A stretch of 64,000 nucleotides of DNA from an uncultured Lachnospiraceae bacterium (GTDB taxonomy: Bacteria; Bacillota; Clostridia; Lachnospirales; Lachnospiraceae), in assembly GCA_910588125.1 (NCBI GenBank), contig CAJUPI010000007.1, positions 24,980 to 88,979 of the forward strand, written 5' to 3'. The notes under the pieces are model-generated. The model was not told the origin of the DNA. It did not search any database and was given only the letters and a program-made list of their open reading frames with translations. Of this stretch, positions 1-7,847 are shown piece by piece. The position numbers were made by a program, and so were the translations under genes. Position 1 is the first letter of the stretch; every line of letters begins with the position of its first letter.

Positions 1-147
1 TCTCCCTTTGCCGCGCTTCTGCACAGCAATAAGGAATGGGTTCCCACCAAATACGTATATTCCTACACTCTGCCGATGGTACTTATCGAACTCGTACTGA
101 TGTTAATCATCGGAATCCCGGTAGCTACCATTCTGTGCGGCGCCTGA
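1..147 (+). CDS. SLC13/DASS-type permease, C-terminal fragment
   Basis: This open frame enters from the left edge and ends with TGA at 145-147, giving the last 48 residues of a membrane protein. The fragment begins with the motif SPFAALLHSNKEW. The permease at 32208-33683 ends with a close counterpart (SPFAAMIHGNKEW), followed in both by a hydrophobic helix and a short tail, so the two are paralogues. Here the permease lies upstream of a TrxR/Trx/ASST group on the same strand, and its paralogue also lies beside an ASST gene. This suggests a permease-ASST pairing. Members of the family import or exchange anionic compounds such as dicarboxylates or sulfate; the substrate here is unknown. Everything upstream is outside the window. 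Confidence 0.8.
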   Translation, partial: SPFAALLHSNKEWVPTKYVYSYTLPMVLIELVLMLIIGIPVATILCGA

Positions 148-158
148 TTCTAAAAAAT

Positions 159-195
159 ATCCGGCAAAGTGCATTTTCACCGCACTTTGCCGGAT
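159..195 (+). terminator. Hairpin downstream of permease fragment
   Basis: A 14-bp perfect inverted repeat (159-172 with 182-195) with a 9-nt loop begins 11 bases after the permease stop. There is no T-run after it on the plus strand, but there is an A-run before it. It may stabilise the 3' end or act as a weak terminator. It separates the permease from the trxB promoter. Confidence 0.45.
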
Positions 196-273
196 ACTTG
201 ACAGTATTACGATGAATAATACTCTTTGCTTTCCGCAAATAAAAATAAATTTTTCACAAATCCCGAATTTTCT

Positions 274-314
274 TAACATATTTTATAGAATATTTTGCCA
301 AAAAACGTTATAAT
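274..314 (+). promoter_or_regulatory. Class II Crp/Fnr-type promoter for the trxB-trxA-ASST operon
   Basis: A near-palindrome TAACATATTTTA lies at 274-285 and a perfect -10 hexamer TATAAT at 309-314. A start site 7 bases after the -10 would be at 321, which centres the palindrome at -41.5, the classical class II position of Crp/Fnr activators. No good -35 hexamer is visible. The permease promoter at 33722-33762 has the same motif (10 of 12 identical) at the same offset. The link to the Crp-family gene at 33845 is inferred. Confidence 0.6.
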
Positions 315-349
315 AACGGAATAAGACAAAATGGAGGAGGTCGATTACA

Positions 350-1270
350 ATGGCACAATACGATCTGATTATCATCGGAGCCGGACCTGCCGGCATGACT
401 GCCGCAATCTACGGAGCACGGGCAGACATGAATGTCCTGATGCTCGATAAGCTGGCGCCCGGCGGGCAGATCATCAACACAAATGAAATCCAGAACTATA
501 CTGGTGTTGGCACCATCAATGGCGCTGAACTCGCTTATCAGATGTTTGAACACACCCAGCAGTTTGACACCATCACCTTTGACTATGCCACGGTCAAGGA
601 GGTTGTCGACAATGGAAAGGAAAAAGTGGTTCGCTGTGAGGAGGATGACAAGGAATTCACCGCCAGCTCTGTGATTCTTGCCACTGGCACCCGTCCCAGA
701 TGCCTGCATGTCACCGGAGAAGACAAGTTCCGCGGCAACGGCATTAGCTGGTGCGCTATCTGTGACGGGGCTCAGTATCGGGACAAAGATGTGGTTGTCA
801 TCGGCGGCGGCAACTCGGCAGTAGAGGAATCCATTTTCCTGGCCGGTATCGTTAAATCTCTGACCATCGTCACCATGTTTGATCTGACTGCCGATCCCAT
901 CGCCTGTGATAAATTGCGGGCTATGGACAAGGTAAGCATTTATCCCTACCAGGATATCCTGGAGTTTGTCGGGGATACCCGCCTGGAAGGAGTCCGTTTC
1001 CGCTCCACCAAGACCGGGGAGGAGAAAACTGTAAATTGCGACGGTGTATTTGAGTACATTGGACTGACTCCCACCACCGAGTGCTTTAAAGATTTAGGCG
1101 TATTGAATCAGATGGGTTATGTGGAAGTCAACGATCGTATGGTAACCAAGGTTCCGGGTATTTTCGGTGCCGGCGATTGTGTCACTAAAAATCTGCGCCA
1201 GGTGATCACTGCCTGTGCGGATGGCGCTATTGCTGCTCAGGAAGCATCCCACTATGTCAAGAATCTTTAA
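350..1270 (+). CDS. trxB: Thioredoxin reductase-like flavoprotein, probably not NADPH-dependent
   Basis: A 306-aa protein of the low-molecular-weight thioredoxin reductase fold. The N-terminal FAD site is GAGPAG (10-15), the redox-active disulfide is Cys135-Ala-Ile-Cys138 followed by Asp-Gly, and the C-terminal FAD motif GAGD is present. Such enzymes pass electrons through FAD to thioredoxin. The second Rossmann domain has GGGNSAVEE, but the HRRxxxRA motif that binds the NADPH phosphate is missing: the equivalent stretch near 175-181 reads MFDLTAD. This resembles pyridine-nucleotide-independent, ferredoxin-linked enzymes of clostridia, so the donor may not be NADPH. It is followed by thioredoxin and ASST genes on the same strand. 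A GGAGGAGG ribosome binding site precedes the start. Confidence 0.85.
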   Translation: MAQYDLIIIGAGPAGMTAAIYGARADMNVLMLDKLAPGGQIINTNEIQNYTGVGTINGAELAYQMFEHTQQFDTITFDYATVKEVVDNGKEKVVRCEEDDKEFTASSVILATGTRPRCLHVTGEDKFRGNGISWCAICDGAQYRDKDVVVIGGGNSAVEESIFLAGIVKSLTIVTMFDLTADPIACDKLRAMDKVSIYPYQDILEFVGDTRLEGVRFRSTKTGEEKTVNCDGVFEYIGLTPTTECFKDLGVLNQMGYVEVNDRMVTKVPGIFGAGDCVTKNLRQVITACADGAIAAQEASHYVKNL

Positions 1271-1322
1271 CTTAACATCGTTCCAAAATACTATCACCAA
1301 ACAGAAATGATTATCAGGATTT

Positions 1323-1381
1323 GTCATGAGAGGCATTGTCTTTTATTCATTGCCCAGGTACATCAACATTTCTCTCATGAC
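1323..1381 (+). repeat. Inverted repeat between trxB and trxA
   Basis: GTCATGAGAG (1323-1332) pairs perfectly with CTCTCATGAC (1372-1381) around a 39-nt loop in the 141-nt trxB-trxA gap. It could be an mRNA hairpin adjusting the ratio of the two products, or an operator. There is no T-run. Confidence 0.4.
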
Positions 1382-1411
1382 TAATCCATAATATATAAAA
1401 GGAGGTACAAC

Positions 1412-1723
1412 ATGTTAAAAGAAGTAAACAGTACAGAATTCAAGGAGCTGGCCGGCAAGGGCCTCGTACTCGCCGACTTCTTTTCCACCACCTGCGGCCC
1501 CTGCAAAATGTTGGGCTTTGTTTTGAAGGATGTGGAAAAGGAGTTTGGCGATGATCTCACCATTTTAAAGGTAGATTTCGATCAGAACAAAGAACTGACC
1601 GCCGAATATGGAGTAGCTGGCTATCCTACCCTGATTCTTTTAAAGGACGGCACAGAAGTAAAGCGTCTGCAAGGCCTGCAGCAAAAACCAGTTATTGTCA
1701 AAATGGTCAAGGAAAATATCTGA
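1412..1723 (+). CDS. trxA: Thioredoxin
   Basis: A 103-aa protein of normal thioredoxin length. The active site is Cys28-Gly-Pro-Cys31 and the cis-proline loop GYPT has Pro72. The residue before the first cysteine is Thr, not the usual Trp, which would be expected to alter the redox potential or partner surface. It is a cytoplasmic dithiol reductant, with no signal peptide. It lies between the reductase-like gene and the ASST gene, so the reductase, thioredoxin and sulfotransferase are probably made together. The start follows AAGGAGG at a spacing of 8. Its target is unknown; the neighbouring sulfotransferase is one possibility. Confidence 0.9.
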   Translation: MLKEVNSTEFKELAGKGLVLADFFSTTCGPCKMLGFVLKDVEKEFGDDLTILKVDFDQNKELTAEYGVAGYPTLILLKDGTEVKRLQGLQQKPVIVKMVKENI

Positions 1724-1784
1724 TGATCCCTTACAGTTGCACTGGTATTTGACAAATTATAATGTATAATGGAGGAAACAACCC

Positions 1785-3662
1785 ATGAGTGTTAAATATA
1801 TCTATGAAAAACATCTGATCGACCGCCAGGCGGAAGCTGAGGAAGCAATGTTAAAGGAATTCGAGGCTGGCAATTACACCATCCAGAATCCGTTAGTAAA
1901 ATATAACCTGTATGAGGTCAGCCCTTTAAGCGCCGTGATCTGCTTCGAGACCAAGACCGAGACTCCGGTTACGGTTACCGTGCTGGGCAAGACCAAAGAG
2001 GCCAACATTGGCCACACCTTCCCCAAAGCAAAGAAGCATGTGCTTCCGGTTGTGGGACTGTACTCCAATTACGCCAATAAAGTAGAGATCCGCGCATACC
2101 GCGGTGAGTCCAGCGTAATTACCATTGATGTGCCGGACGTATACGATGGCGAGAATCCGATCTACCATATGCATACTACCCCGGAGTATCTTCAGGACAA
2201 CGTAATCATGGTATCTCCGGCCGGACTTCAGCTTTCCTCTGCCTTTGACTATGCAGGCGATGCCCGTTGGCATATGAATGTGGCCTGTGTATTTGATATC
2301 AAGCGCCTGAGAAATGGTAACTTAATCATGGGTACTCATCGTCTTTTGAAGATGCCATACTATATGTCCGGACTTTATGAGATCAGCCCCTGCGGTAAGG
2401 TTTACAAAGAGTTCCGCCTGCCTGGTGGCTACCATCACGACGAGTTTGAAATGGAAGACGGCAATCTGCTGGTATTGACCGATGATCTAGAGAGCGAGAC
2501 CGTAGAGGATATGTGCGTCCTGATCGATCGCAACACCGGTGAGATCTTAAAGACCTGGGATTACAAGAAATTCCTCAACCCCGAGACCGTGAGCCATTCC
2601 GGAAGCTGGTCTGAGGAAGACTGGTTCCACAATAATGCTGTCTGGTATGACAAGCACACCAATTCGCTGACCTTCTCCGGCCGTCATATCGATTCCATGG
2701 TAAACATTGATTTTGACAGTGGAGAGCTGAACTGGATCATCGGTGATCCGGCTGGCTGGCCTCAGGATATGGTAGACAAATATTTCTTTAAGCCGGTTGG
2801 CAGCAACTTTGGCTGGCAGTATGAACAGCATGCTAACGTAATCACCCCCAATGGCGATGTAATGTGTTTCGATAATCATCACTATGGCTGCAAGCAGGTA
2901 GATCGGGAAACCAAGAACCTGGCTGCCAAGGATAATTACTCCAGAGGTGTCCGTTATCGCATCAACACGGAAGATATGACGATCGAGCAGGTATGGGAAT
3001 ACGGAAAAGACCGCGGCGCTGAGTTCTTCTCGCCCTATATCTGTAACGTAGAGTATTACAACGAAGGCCATTATATGGTTCACTCCGGTGGTATTGCTTA
3101 TGACAAGGACGGGAATCCCTCTGAGGCTCTGGGCGCATTTGTCAAAGATGTAGGCGGTACCTGCCGCAGTATCACCGTTGAAGTCTGTGATGGCAAAGTA
3201 ATGCTGGATCTGGAAGTTCCCGGCAACTACTATCGCGCCGAAAAGCTGAAACTGTACAGCGACGGTATCAACCTGGAGCTGGGTAAGGGCCAGGTCCTGG
3301 GCAAGATGGGCCACACCAAGGAATTCGACACTGAGATTCCGATGGAGAATTCCGGTGAGATGCTTCCGGATAGCTGCAATGCCAGAATCGAGGAAGAGAT
3401 CGACCGTTTCACCTTCTTCTCCCGCTTCGAAAAAGGCCAGATGGTCATGATGCTCTTAGAGCAGGGTGAGGAAGTTCACAGATATTACATCTCCACCACC
3501 GCTGTTGCTTACCTGGCCATGTGCTGCGGAACCTTCCTGGATTCTGATGAGCGCAACACCAGAACCAGCGTCAACAAAGCTGGATTAAAGGGCGTCTATG
3601 ATGTGAGAGTCATCGTCGATGACAAGAAATATGAGACTGGTGTGAAGATTACCTGCGAATAA
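1785..3662 (+). CDS. Cytoplasmic aryl-sulfate sulfotransferase (PAPS-independent ASST), copy 1
   Basis: A 625-aa member of the aryl-sulfate sulfotransferase family. It has an N-terminal beta-sandwich-like domain (about 40-130) and a C-terminal beta-propeller. Family enzymes move a sulfuryl group from an aryl sulfate ester to a phenol through a sulfo-histidine, without PAPS. Candidate active-site residues match the E. coli set: His218 (GGYHHDEF), His282 (WFHNN), Arg300 (SGRH) and His349 (EQHA) as the nucleophile. The 18-residue gap from His282 to Arg300 equals that between E. coli His356 and Arg374. There is no signal peptide, so this copy is cytoplasmic, unlike the periplasmic E. coli enzyme. 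A close paralogue is at 30271-32139. Confidence 0.85.
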   Translation: MSVKYIYEKHLIDRQAEAEEAMLKEFEAGNYTIQNPLVKYNLYEVSPLSAVICFETKTETPVTVTVLGKTKEANIGHTFPKAKKHVLPVVGLYSNYANKVEIRAYRGESSVITIDVPDVYDGENPIYHMHTTPEYLQDNVIMVSPAGLQLSSAFDYAGDARWHMNVACVFDIKRLRNGNLIMGTHRLLKMPYYMSGLYEISPCGKVYKEFRLPGGYHHDEFEMEDGNLLVLTDDLESETVEDMCVLIDRNTGEILKTWDYKKFLNPETVSHSGSWSEEDWFHNNAVWYDKHTNSLTFSGRHIDSMVNIDFDSGELNWIIGDPAGWPQDMVDKYFFKPVGSNFGWQYEQHANVITPNGDVMCFDNHHYGCKQVDRETKNLAAKDNYSRGVRYRINTEDMTIEQVWEYGKDRGAEFFSPYICNVEYYNEGHYMVHSGGIAYDKDGNPSEALGAFVKDVGGTCRSITVEVCDGKVMLDLEVPGNYYRAEKLKLYSDGINLELGKGQVLGKMGHTKEFDTEIPMENSGEMLPDSCNARIEEEIDRFTFFSRFEKGQMVMMLLEQGEEVHRYYISTTAVAYLAMCCGTFLDSDERNTRTSVNKAGLKGVYDVRVIVDDKKYETGVKITCE

Positions 3663-3688
3663 TCTATAAAAGCCTTCATGTGTTTGAG

Positions 3689-3787
3689 GGTGTTGCAAAA
3701 TAAGTCACCCGTCATTTCTCTATCCTGTGTTCGTGAACAGCCGGACACTGGATAAGAGAAATGACGGGTGATTTATTTTGCAACGCC
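3689..3787. repeat. Palindromic intergenic repeat family A, copy A1 (99 bp)
   Basis: A long inverted repeat with arms starting GTTGCAAAATAAGTCACCCG and containing GTCATTTCTC; it would fold into one extended hairpin. It fills the gap between convergent ASST and panE and could terminate transcription from both sides. Related copies lie at 7682-7842 and 60279-60457. The centre of A1 is the reverse complement of the outer part of the A3 centre, so A1 and A3 are opposite orientations of one element. Confidence 0.8.
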
Positions 3788-3801
3788 TTCTTTCTCCATT
3801 C

Positions 3802-4785
3802 TTATTTCTTCTCTTCAGGCAAAGCCGGGGTATATTCCCTCTCCATCTTACAAATTCTTTCATACAGCCAGTCATTAACCGGCACCTGCAAGCCATGCCT
3901 GGCAGCCATTTTTTTCACCGTTCCCGAAAACATTTCCACCTCTGACAAGCGATGTGCGATGCCATCCTGCCGCATAGAAGGCATCCCCTCGGGCGACAAA
4001 GTTTTCAGAAGCTCAATATATTCCTCCATATCCTTTTCAGTCAACTGCACGCCTTTAGCGTTTGCCAGGCATATCACCTCTCTCATAGCTCCGATCATAG
4101 TATCGTATGCCTCTCCTGCCGCCAGAGCGCCGCCGTAATTCGTCTCATAAGCCATACAAGTCTGATTGACTCCCACATTCAACATGAATTTCCCCCATAA
4201 GCGATATCGGATGTCCGCTTCCACCACATAAGGGATCCCTGCCCGGTCAAGAAAATCTTCCAAAGCCTGCAGACGCTCCTGCTGAGCAATCTCCTGCTCC
4301 TTTTCTGTCCCTCCTTCGCCGGAAGCATTCTCTTTTAGGATCCCGATCCGAAGCTCTCCAAACCGGGAATAATTAAGAACACCTCCAAACTTCACCGCAT
4401 CCATTCCCTGCGCAATACAACAAATCACCTTTTCTCTGCCAAACCGCTCTCCGATGATCTCCTCGCTGCTAATGCCATTTAATACTGAGATAATCGTGGT
4501 ATCCGGCCCCACGCATGGCGCCATCACATCCAGTGCTGCCAAAAGCCCTGTCCCTTTCACCGCCACAATCACCAGATCCACTGGTTCCATCTCCTTATTC
4601 TCCCGGATGGCAAAATGTCTGGTATCCCCATTTACCACAAAACCCATCTGCTGATAGCGCCGGGTTCTCTCCTCATCCGCTACAAAGCAAACTACCTCTA
4701 TTCCCAGTCTTTCAGCAATCCGCTCCCCATACATCATCCCCAAGGCTCCCATTCCCACAATCGCCGCCTGCGTCCATTGTCTCAT
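3802..4785 (-). CDS. panE: 2-dehydropantoate 2-reductase (ketopantoate reductase) family
   Basis: A 327-aa protein with the N-terminal Rossmann motif GMGALG (residues 12-17) and the C-terminal helical domain containing the family pattern KFMLNVGVNQ. The family reduces ketopantoate to pantoate with NADPH in pantothenate and coenzyme A synthesis; several paralogues act on other 2-keto acids, so the exact substrate is not certain. No panB or panC is adjacent. It is the last gene of a run of minus-strand genes (GNAT, TfoX-C, DUF2164) and converges with the ASST gene across repeat A1. GGAG lies 10 bases before the ATG. Confidence 0.8.
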   Translation of the reverse strand: MRQWTQAAIVGMGALGMMYGERIAERLGIEVVCFVADEERTRRYQQMGFVVNGDTRHFAIRENKEMEPVDLVIVAVKGTGLLAALDVMAPCVGPDTTIISVLNGISSEEIIGERFGREKVICCIAQGMDAVKFGGVLNYSRFGELRIGILKENASGEGGTEKEQEIAQQERLQALEDFLDRAGIPYVVEADIRYRLWGKFMLNVGVNQTCMAYETNYGGALAAGEAYDTMIGAMREVICLANAKGVQLTEKDMEEYIELLKTLSPEGMPSMRQDGIAHRLSEVEMFSGTVKKMAARHGLQVPVNDWLYERICKMEREYTPALPEEKK

Positions 4786-4836
4786 ACCGTTCTCTCTCCT
4801 TCTCTTCTGGTTTTCCCCGGCAAATCCGTAAATTTC

Positions 4837-5358
4837 TTATATCCGAACCGCCACATACCGTTCATGGGGCATATCTATCCCGCGATAATGCTTAACCCAG
4901 GTATCCACCTTAACCATGCCATTTCTGACAGCCACTTTTTTAGAAGCAATATTAGTATCGCGAATTATTGAACAGACCTCCCTGGCATCCAATACCTCAA
5001 AAGCATAATCCTTACACGCTTTCGCCGCTTCCGTTGCATACCCCTTATGCCAGAAGGCCCGCTGAAAAAGATAGCCGATTTCCAGCATCTCCCTCTCCTT
5101 CCATGGCTGCATAGTCAGGCCGCACTGTCCTATCATCTCTCCTGTTTCTTTTAATACCACAGCCCATAATCCAAAGCCCCATCTCTGATAGCGGGAGAGC
5201 TGCCGGCCAAGCCATTCCTTTACTTCTTCATCGCCAAATGCGCCCTCATATGCATACATCGCTTTTTCGTCCTGCAGAATTTTGCAGAGGGCGGCAAAAT
5301 CTGATGGCATCATCTCTCGCAGATAGAGCCGTTCTGTCTCACATATCCTTTTTTCCAT
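4837..5358 (-). CDS. GNAT family N-acetyltransferase (RimJ/RimL-like)
   Basis: A 173-aa acetyltransferase of the type that uses acetyl-CoA to modify an amine. The N-terminus (ETERLYLREM) is typical of the RimJ/RimL branch. The core has the pattern MIGQCGL, then EIGYLFQRAFWHKGYATEA, where the Gln/Arg-x-x-Gly-x-Ala stretch is the acetyl-CoA loop. The acceptor is unknown. Its ATG overlaps the stop of the TfoX-C gene by one base (TAATG), which points to translational coupling. Confidence 0.82.
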   Translation of the reverse strand: MEKRICETERLYLREMMPSDFAALCKILQDEKAMYAYEGAFGDEEVKEWLGRQLSRYQRWGFGLWAVVLKETGEMIGQCGLTMQPWKEREMLEIGYLFQRAFWHKGYATEAAKACKDYAFEVLDAREVCSIIRDTNIASKKVAVRNGMVKVDTWVKHYRGIDMPHERYVAVRI

Positions 5359-5612
5359 TATTTCTTTAAAAAATCACTGAACTCTTTCAGCTCTTTTTTC
5401 CTCCTCTCCGGAATGCTGTTGAATTCTATATTGCAGATCGCTCCTTCCAGGGCATATAAATGTACCAGGCAGACATTCGGATACCGTTTTTTTAATTTCA
5501 GGAAAGCCGTTTCTGCGCCCGAACGGGTCAATTCTTCTGCCGAGCCTATCCCCACAGCATCCAGCTTCTTTGCCATTTCCTTACCTATATTCATCATAGA
5601 TGTCAACTCCAT
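5358..5612 (-). CDS. TfoX C-terminal-domain protein
   Basis: An 84-aa protein that corresponds to the C-terminal helical domain of TfoX/Sxy: the opening (LTSMMNIGKEMAKKLDAVGI) resembles helix-hairpin-helix DNA-binding units. In gamma-proteobacteria the full protein acts in competence; stand-alone C-terminal domains in Firmicutes are of unknown role and are often next to acetyltransferases, as here. The start follows AAAGGAAA. The stop is shared with the start of the GNAT gene. Confidence 0.78.
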   Translation of the reverse strand: MELTSMMNIGKEMAKKLDAVGIGSAEELTRSGAETAFLKLKKRYPNVCLVHLYALEGAICNIEFNSIPERRKKELKEFSDFLKK

Positions 5613-5692
5613 TATCGCTTTTCCTTTCCTTTTTTCTCATTGGCGCATCCCGTTAAAATCATGATGCCAGGCAAAAGCATATATAAAAATTT

Positions 5693-5956
5693 TCAATCCT
5701 CATTTTTATATAAAGTATAATAGTCCGAATCCAGGTTTTCCATCATCTGGCCAAACCATCTCTTGACATCGTCAAGCGCCCGGTTATAAATAACCGGCGC
5801 CATTTTCTCCTCGAATAGCTCCAATAACTGAAGCTGTTCAATCATCCCGATCTCCTCTCCCCGCACATCCAGATAAAAGGCTGTTATTTCATCCTTCAGC
5901 TTTTCCTTCTGTTTATCAGACAGCTTAATTTGAGATATATTTCTTCCTTTTTTCAT
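5693..5956 (-). CDS. DUF2164 family protein
   Basis: An 87-aa protein matching the DUF2164 pattern: a charged N-terminal helix (LSDKQKEKLKDEITAFY), the acidic GEEIGMIEQL stretch, and the conserved APVIYNRALDDVKRWF segment. Function is unknown. It is soluble, with no membrane segment. It lies between the Nim-like gene and the TfoX-C gene on the same strand, about 45 nt from the former. The start is supported by AAGGGAG 8 bases upstream. Confidence 0.75.
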   Translation of the reverse strand: MKKGRNISQIKLSDKQKEKLKDEITAFYLDVRGEEIGMIEQLQLLELFEEKMAPVIYNRALDDVKRWFGQMMENLDSDYYTLYKNED

Positions 5957-6001
5957 AAAATTTTCTCCCTTTAGCGGAATTGAGACATCTTGCTTCTATT
6001 G

Positions 6002-6475
6002 TCAATGAATATTATTTCTTCTCTTTCCTGTCATATCTGTCACAGTCATTTTCAGGACCGTAGTAACTTTTATCATATCCGTATTGAACGGAAAGTCCTC
6101 TGCATGGTATTGCCTCATCAGAATTTTCAATGCCTCATATTTATCCTCGTCTTTTACTGTCTCTATCGTTCCATGACCAATCACGCTTGCATATCCCATC
6201 GTACAGCTCATCCGCTCCTCATAAAGGATAAAATTGTGATCACAATCCATCTCGAAGGTTGCCCGGTTATCCCTGGCAATCAAATCCAGCTTTTTCCCCT
6301 CCATGGCAGCATGGAAATAAAAGAAAACCTGCTCTCCCTGTACATCCAACCCAAAATTAAGAGGAACAATATAGGGGAAATCTTCGTCGTTTAAAGCGAT
6401 TCTGCAAACATCACATTTCTTGATGATCTCAATAATCTCATTAAAATCTGTAATTTCTCTGTCTTTTCTTCTCAT
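6002..6475 (-). CDS. Pyridoxamine 5'-phosphate oxidase-fold flavin protein (NimA-like)
   Basis: A 157-aa split-barrel flavin-binding protein of the Nim/PPOX group. The pattern ICRIAL-type start (CDVCRIALNDEDFPYIVPLNFG), then FYFHAAMEGKKLDLI and the CDHNF segment are family marks. Members bind FMN, heme or F420; some reduce 5-nitroimidazoles, but most have no proven substrate, so drug resistance should not be assumed. It follows the hypothetical membrane protein gene after about 56 nt. The ATG has AAGGAG at a spacing of 8. Confidence 0.82.
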   Translation of the reverse strand: MRRKDREITDFNEIIEIIKKCDVCRIALNDEDFPYIVPLNFGLDVQGEQVFFYFHAAMEGKKLDLIARDNRATFEMDCDHNFILYEERMSCTMGYASVIGHGTIETVKDEDKYEALKILMRQYHAEDFPFNTDMIKVTTVLKMTVTDMTGKRRNNIH

Positions 6476-6531
6476 ATTCTTGTCTCCTTATTCGTTTATC
6501 CTCATTTTCTTCACTGCCGTTTGCCTTATCG

Positions 6532-7509
6532 CTACCTGGATTCGCTTCCGAAAAAATTTTCATAGAGGGCAATCTCATAACCGTCCTCCTCATCATTGAT
6601 AAAATATTCTCCTCCCACAATAGCAATACGGAAAGCATCCGCATATCCGTCCTCATCCATCATGCTGACGTTTATGACAGCATTGAGGGAATGATCTGTA
6701 TAGGAAATCATTTTCTCTGTCATTTGCCGTAATTTTCTTTCCGTGTCCTCGCGCTGCCGCTCTCTTTTCTGTTTCTCACTGCTTTCATAATCCACATAGA
6801 GATACAGATTCAACCTATATGGGAACTTTTTAAAAACATCCTGATATTGTATTTGCGTAAAATCTATGTTGTCCGCCAGAGAATATTGTTGTATATTATC
6901 ATACATAACCGAAGATTCCGGTACATCCCGCGAGACCGAAATCGAATATTCCCGCAAATCAAGCGTGCTGTCAGCTTCCCGAAAACCAGATATTCCCGCA
7001 ACTGTTTCATTCCAGAATTTTTCTTTATAAAATTCCTCCATCAATTCAGAAAAATATTCCTCCATGGCGTTCTCAATACTTTTTTCATTAAATTCCCAAC
7101 GGCAGTTATCAAACACAAATGTGCTGCTTTTCCCTTCCACATTTCTATAAGAAAGCGTCCATTCCTTGTATTGCTGAATAATATTTACACCATCACATTC
7201 GTCAAAATAACGGCGCTCTTTCTTTACCCCTTCGGAAAGCACAGCGTCCTTTCCAAAGCAATCCCGCAACATTTGTCTCCCCGCTTCCGTCACATCTTCC
7301 TCATAGCAAATCGTCTCGCTTCCCGGCGGCAATGCCAAAAGCAATGCCCCGGGGAACCAGGAAAACGGGAAGAACTGAGGATTTGTCAAAAAATATCCCG
7401 TAAGAAAGATTACCGCGATCACTATCCGTTCCCTTTTTTCTATTTTCTTCAAAAGTAAGAATAACAGGACACAAAAAGCCAGTATTAAGATACATAAAAA
7501 AACAACCAT
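6532..7509 (-). CDS. Hypothetical protein with two N-terminal membrane segments
   Basis: A 325-aa protein that I cannot assign to a family. It starts with a strongly hydrophobic helix (about residues 2-20), a short basic loop and a second helix (about 28-60). The rest is a charged, probably extracytoplasmic domain rich in Tyr, Glu and Arg, with a helical stretch of alternating charges near 245-270. No catalytic motif is evident. The start is supported by AAAGGA 9 bases upstream. It may be co-transcribed with the Nim-like gene. Confidence 0.6.
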   Translation of the reverse strand: MVVFLCILILAFCVLLFLLLKKIEKRERIVIAVIFLTGYFLTNPQFFPFSWFPGALLLALPPGSETICYEEDVTEAGRQMLRDCFGKDAVLSEGVKKERRYFDECDGVNIIQQYKEWTLSYRNVEGKSSTFVFDNCRWEFNEKSIENAMEEYFSELMEEFYKEKFWNETVAGISGFREADSTLDLREYSISVSRDVPESSVMYDNIQQYSLADNIDFTQIQYQDVFKKFPYRLNLYLYVDYESSEKQKRERQREDTERKLRQMTEKMISYTDHSLNAVINVSMMDEDGYADAFRIAIVGGEYFINDEEDGYEIALYENFFGSESR

Positions 7510-7621
7510 CCATCATATCCTTTCTTTATAAAGCTTCAATATCAGAAAACATATACGATAATTTTTATTTTACCTGAAACTGCTCATAAAAGAAAGACAT
7601 ATTATGAAAAAATGAAATATC

Positions 7622-7680
7622 ATTTCATTGGTTTTCTCGGAAGGTACGCCATGGAACAAGGAGCGAGACTTAATGACATT
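7622..7680. repeat. Deleted fragment of repeat family B
   Basis: The stretch GGTTTTCTCGGAAGGTACGCC, then a diverged continuation and ACTTAATGACA, matches the outer ends of repeat B2 (29120-29427), with the middle missing. It directly abuts repeat A2. Together with A2 it fills the gene-free gap 7510-7847. Confidence 0.55.
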
Positions 7681-7681
7681 G

Positions 7682-7842
7682 GTTGCAAAATAAGTCTTTT
7701 ACCATTCCCATTATGCGCATAGGACGTATTTTCCGGAGGATTTTTTCTTATAGGACGCAATTTCCTATAAAGCAAAAAAATCCCGTGTACGGGAACCGTC
7801 CGAACACGGGATCGGGAAATGGTAAATGACCTATTTTTCAAT
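7682..7842. repeat. Palindromic intergenic repeat family A, copy A2 (161 bp)
   Basis: The arms start TTGCAAAATAAGTC and TTGAAAAATAGGTC (from the two ends, read inward), followed by TTACCATT; the arms are diverged from A1 and A3. The centre holds a conserved hairpin core GTGTACGGGAACCGTCC, also seen in A3 as GTGTACGTGAACCGTCC. The copy ends 6 bases before the HPr-like stop codon, so it may terminate the PTS operon. The 338-nt gap 7510-7847 holds only this and the B fragment. Confidence 0.7.
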
Positions 7843-7847
7843 CTCCC

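Noticed and set aside
2547..3314. Long open frame (255 codons) antisense to ASST copy 1, and a similar one opposite copy 2
   Set aside because: Both copies show the same type of mirror frame because their codon usage avoids certain triplets. There is no ribosome site or family match, and the sense frames have clear ASST motifs.
3689..3787. CRISPR array or tRNA in the repeats
   Set aside because: The repeats are single long palindromes spread over the window, not direct repeats with spacers, and no cloverleaf or tRNA-like ends were seen.
6002..6475. Nitroimidazole resistance gene
   Set aside because: The fold matches Nim-like proteins, but this group is broad and mostly not linked to resistance, so only the fold is called.
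7682..7842. Group II intron domain V in the ACGGTTCACGTAC-like core of family A
   Set aside because: The order of the bases does not match the domain V stem, and no reverse transcriptase or other intron domains are near.
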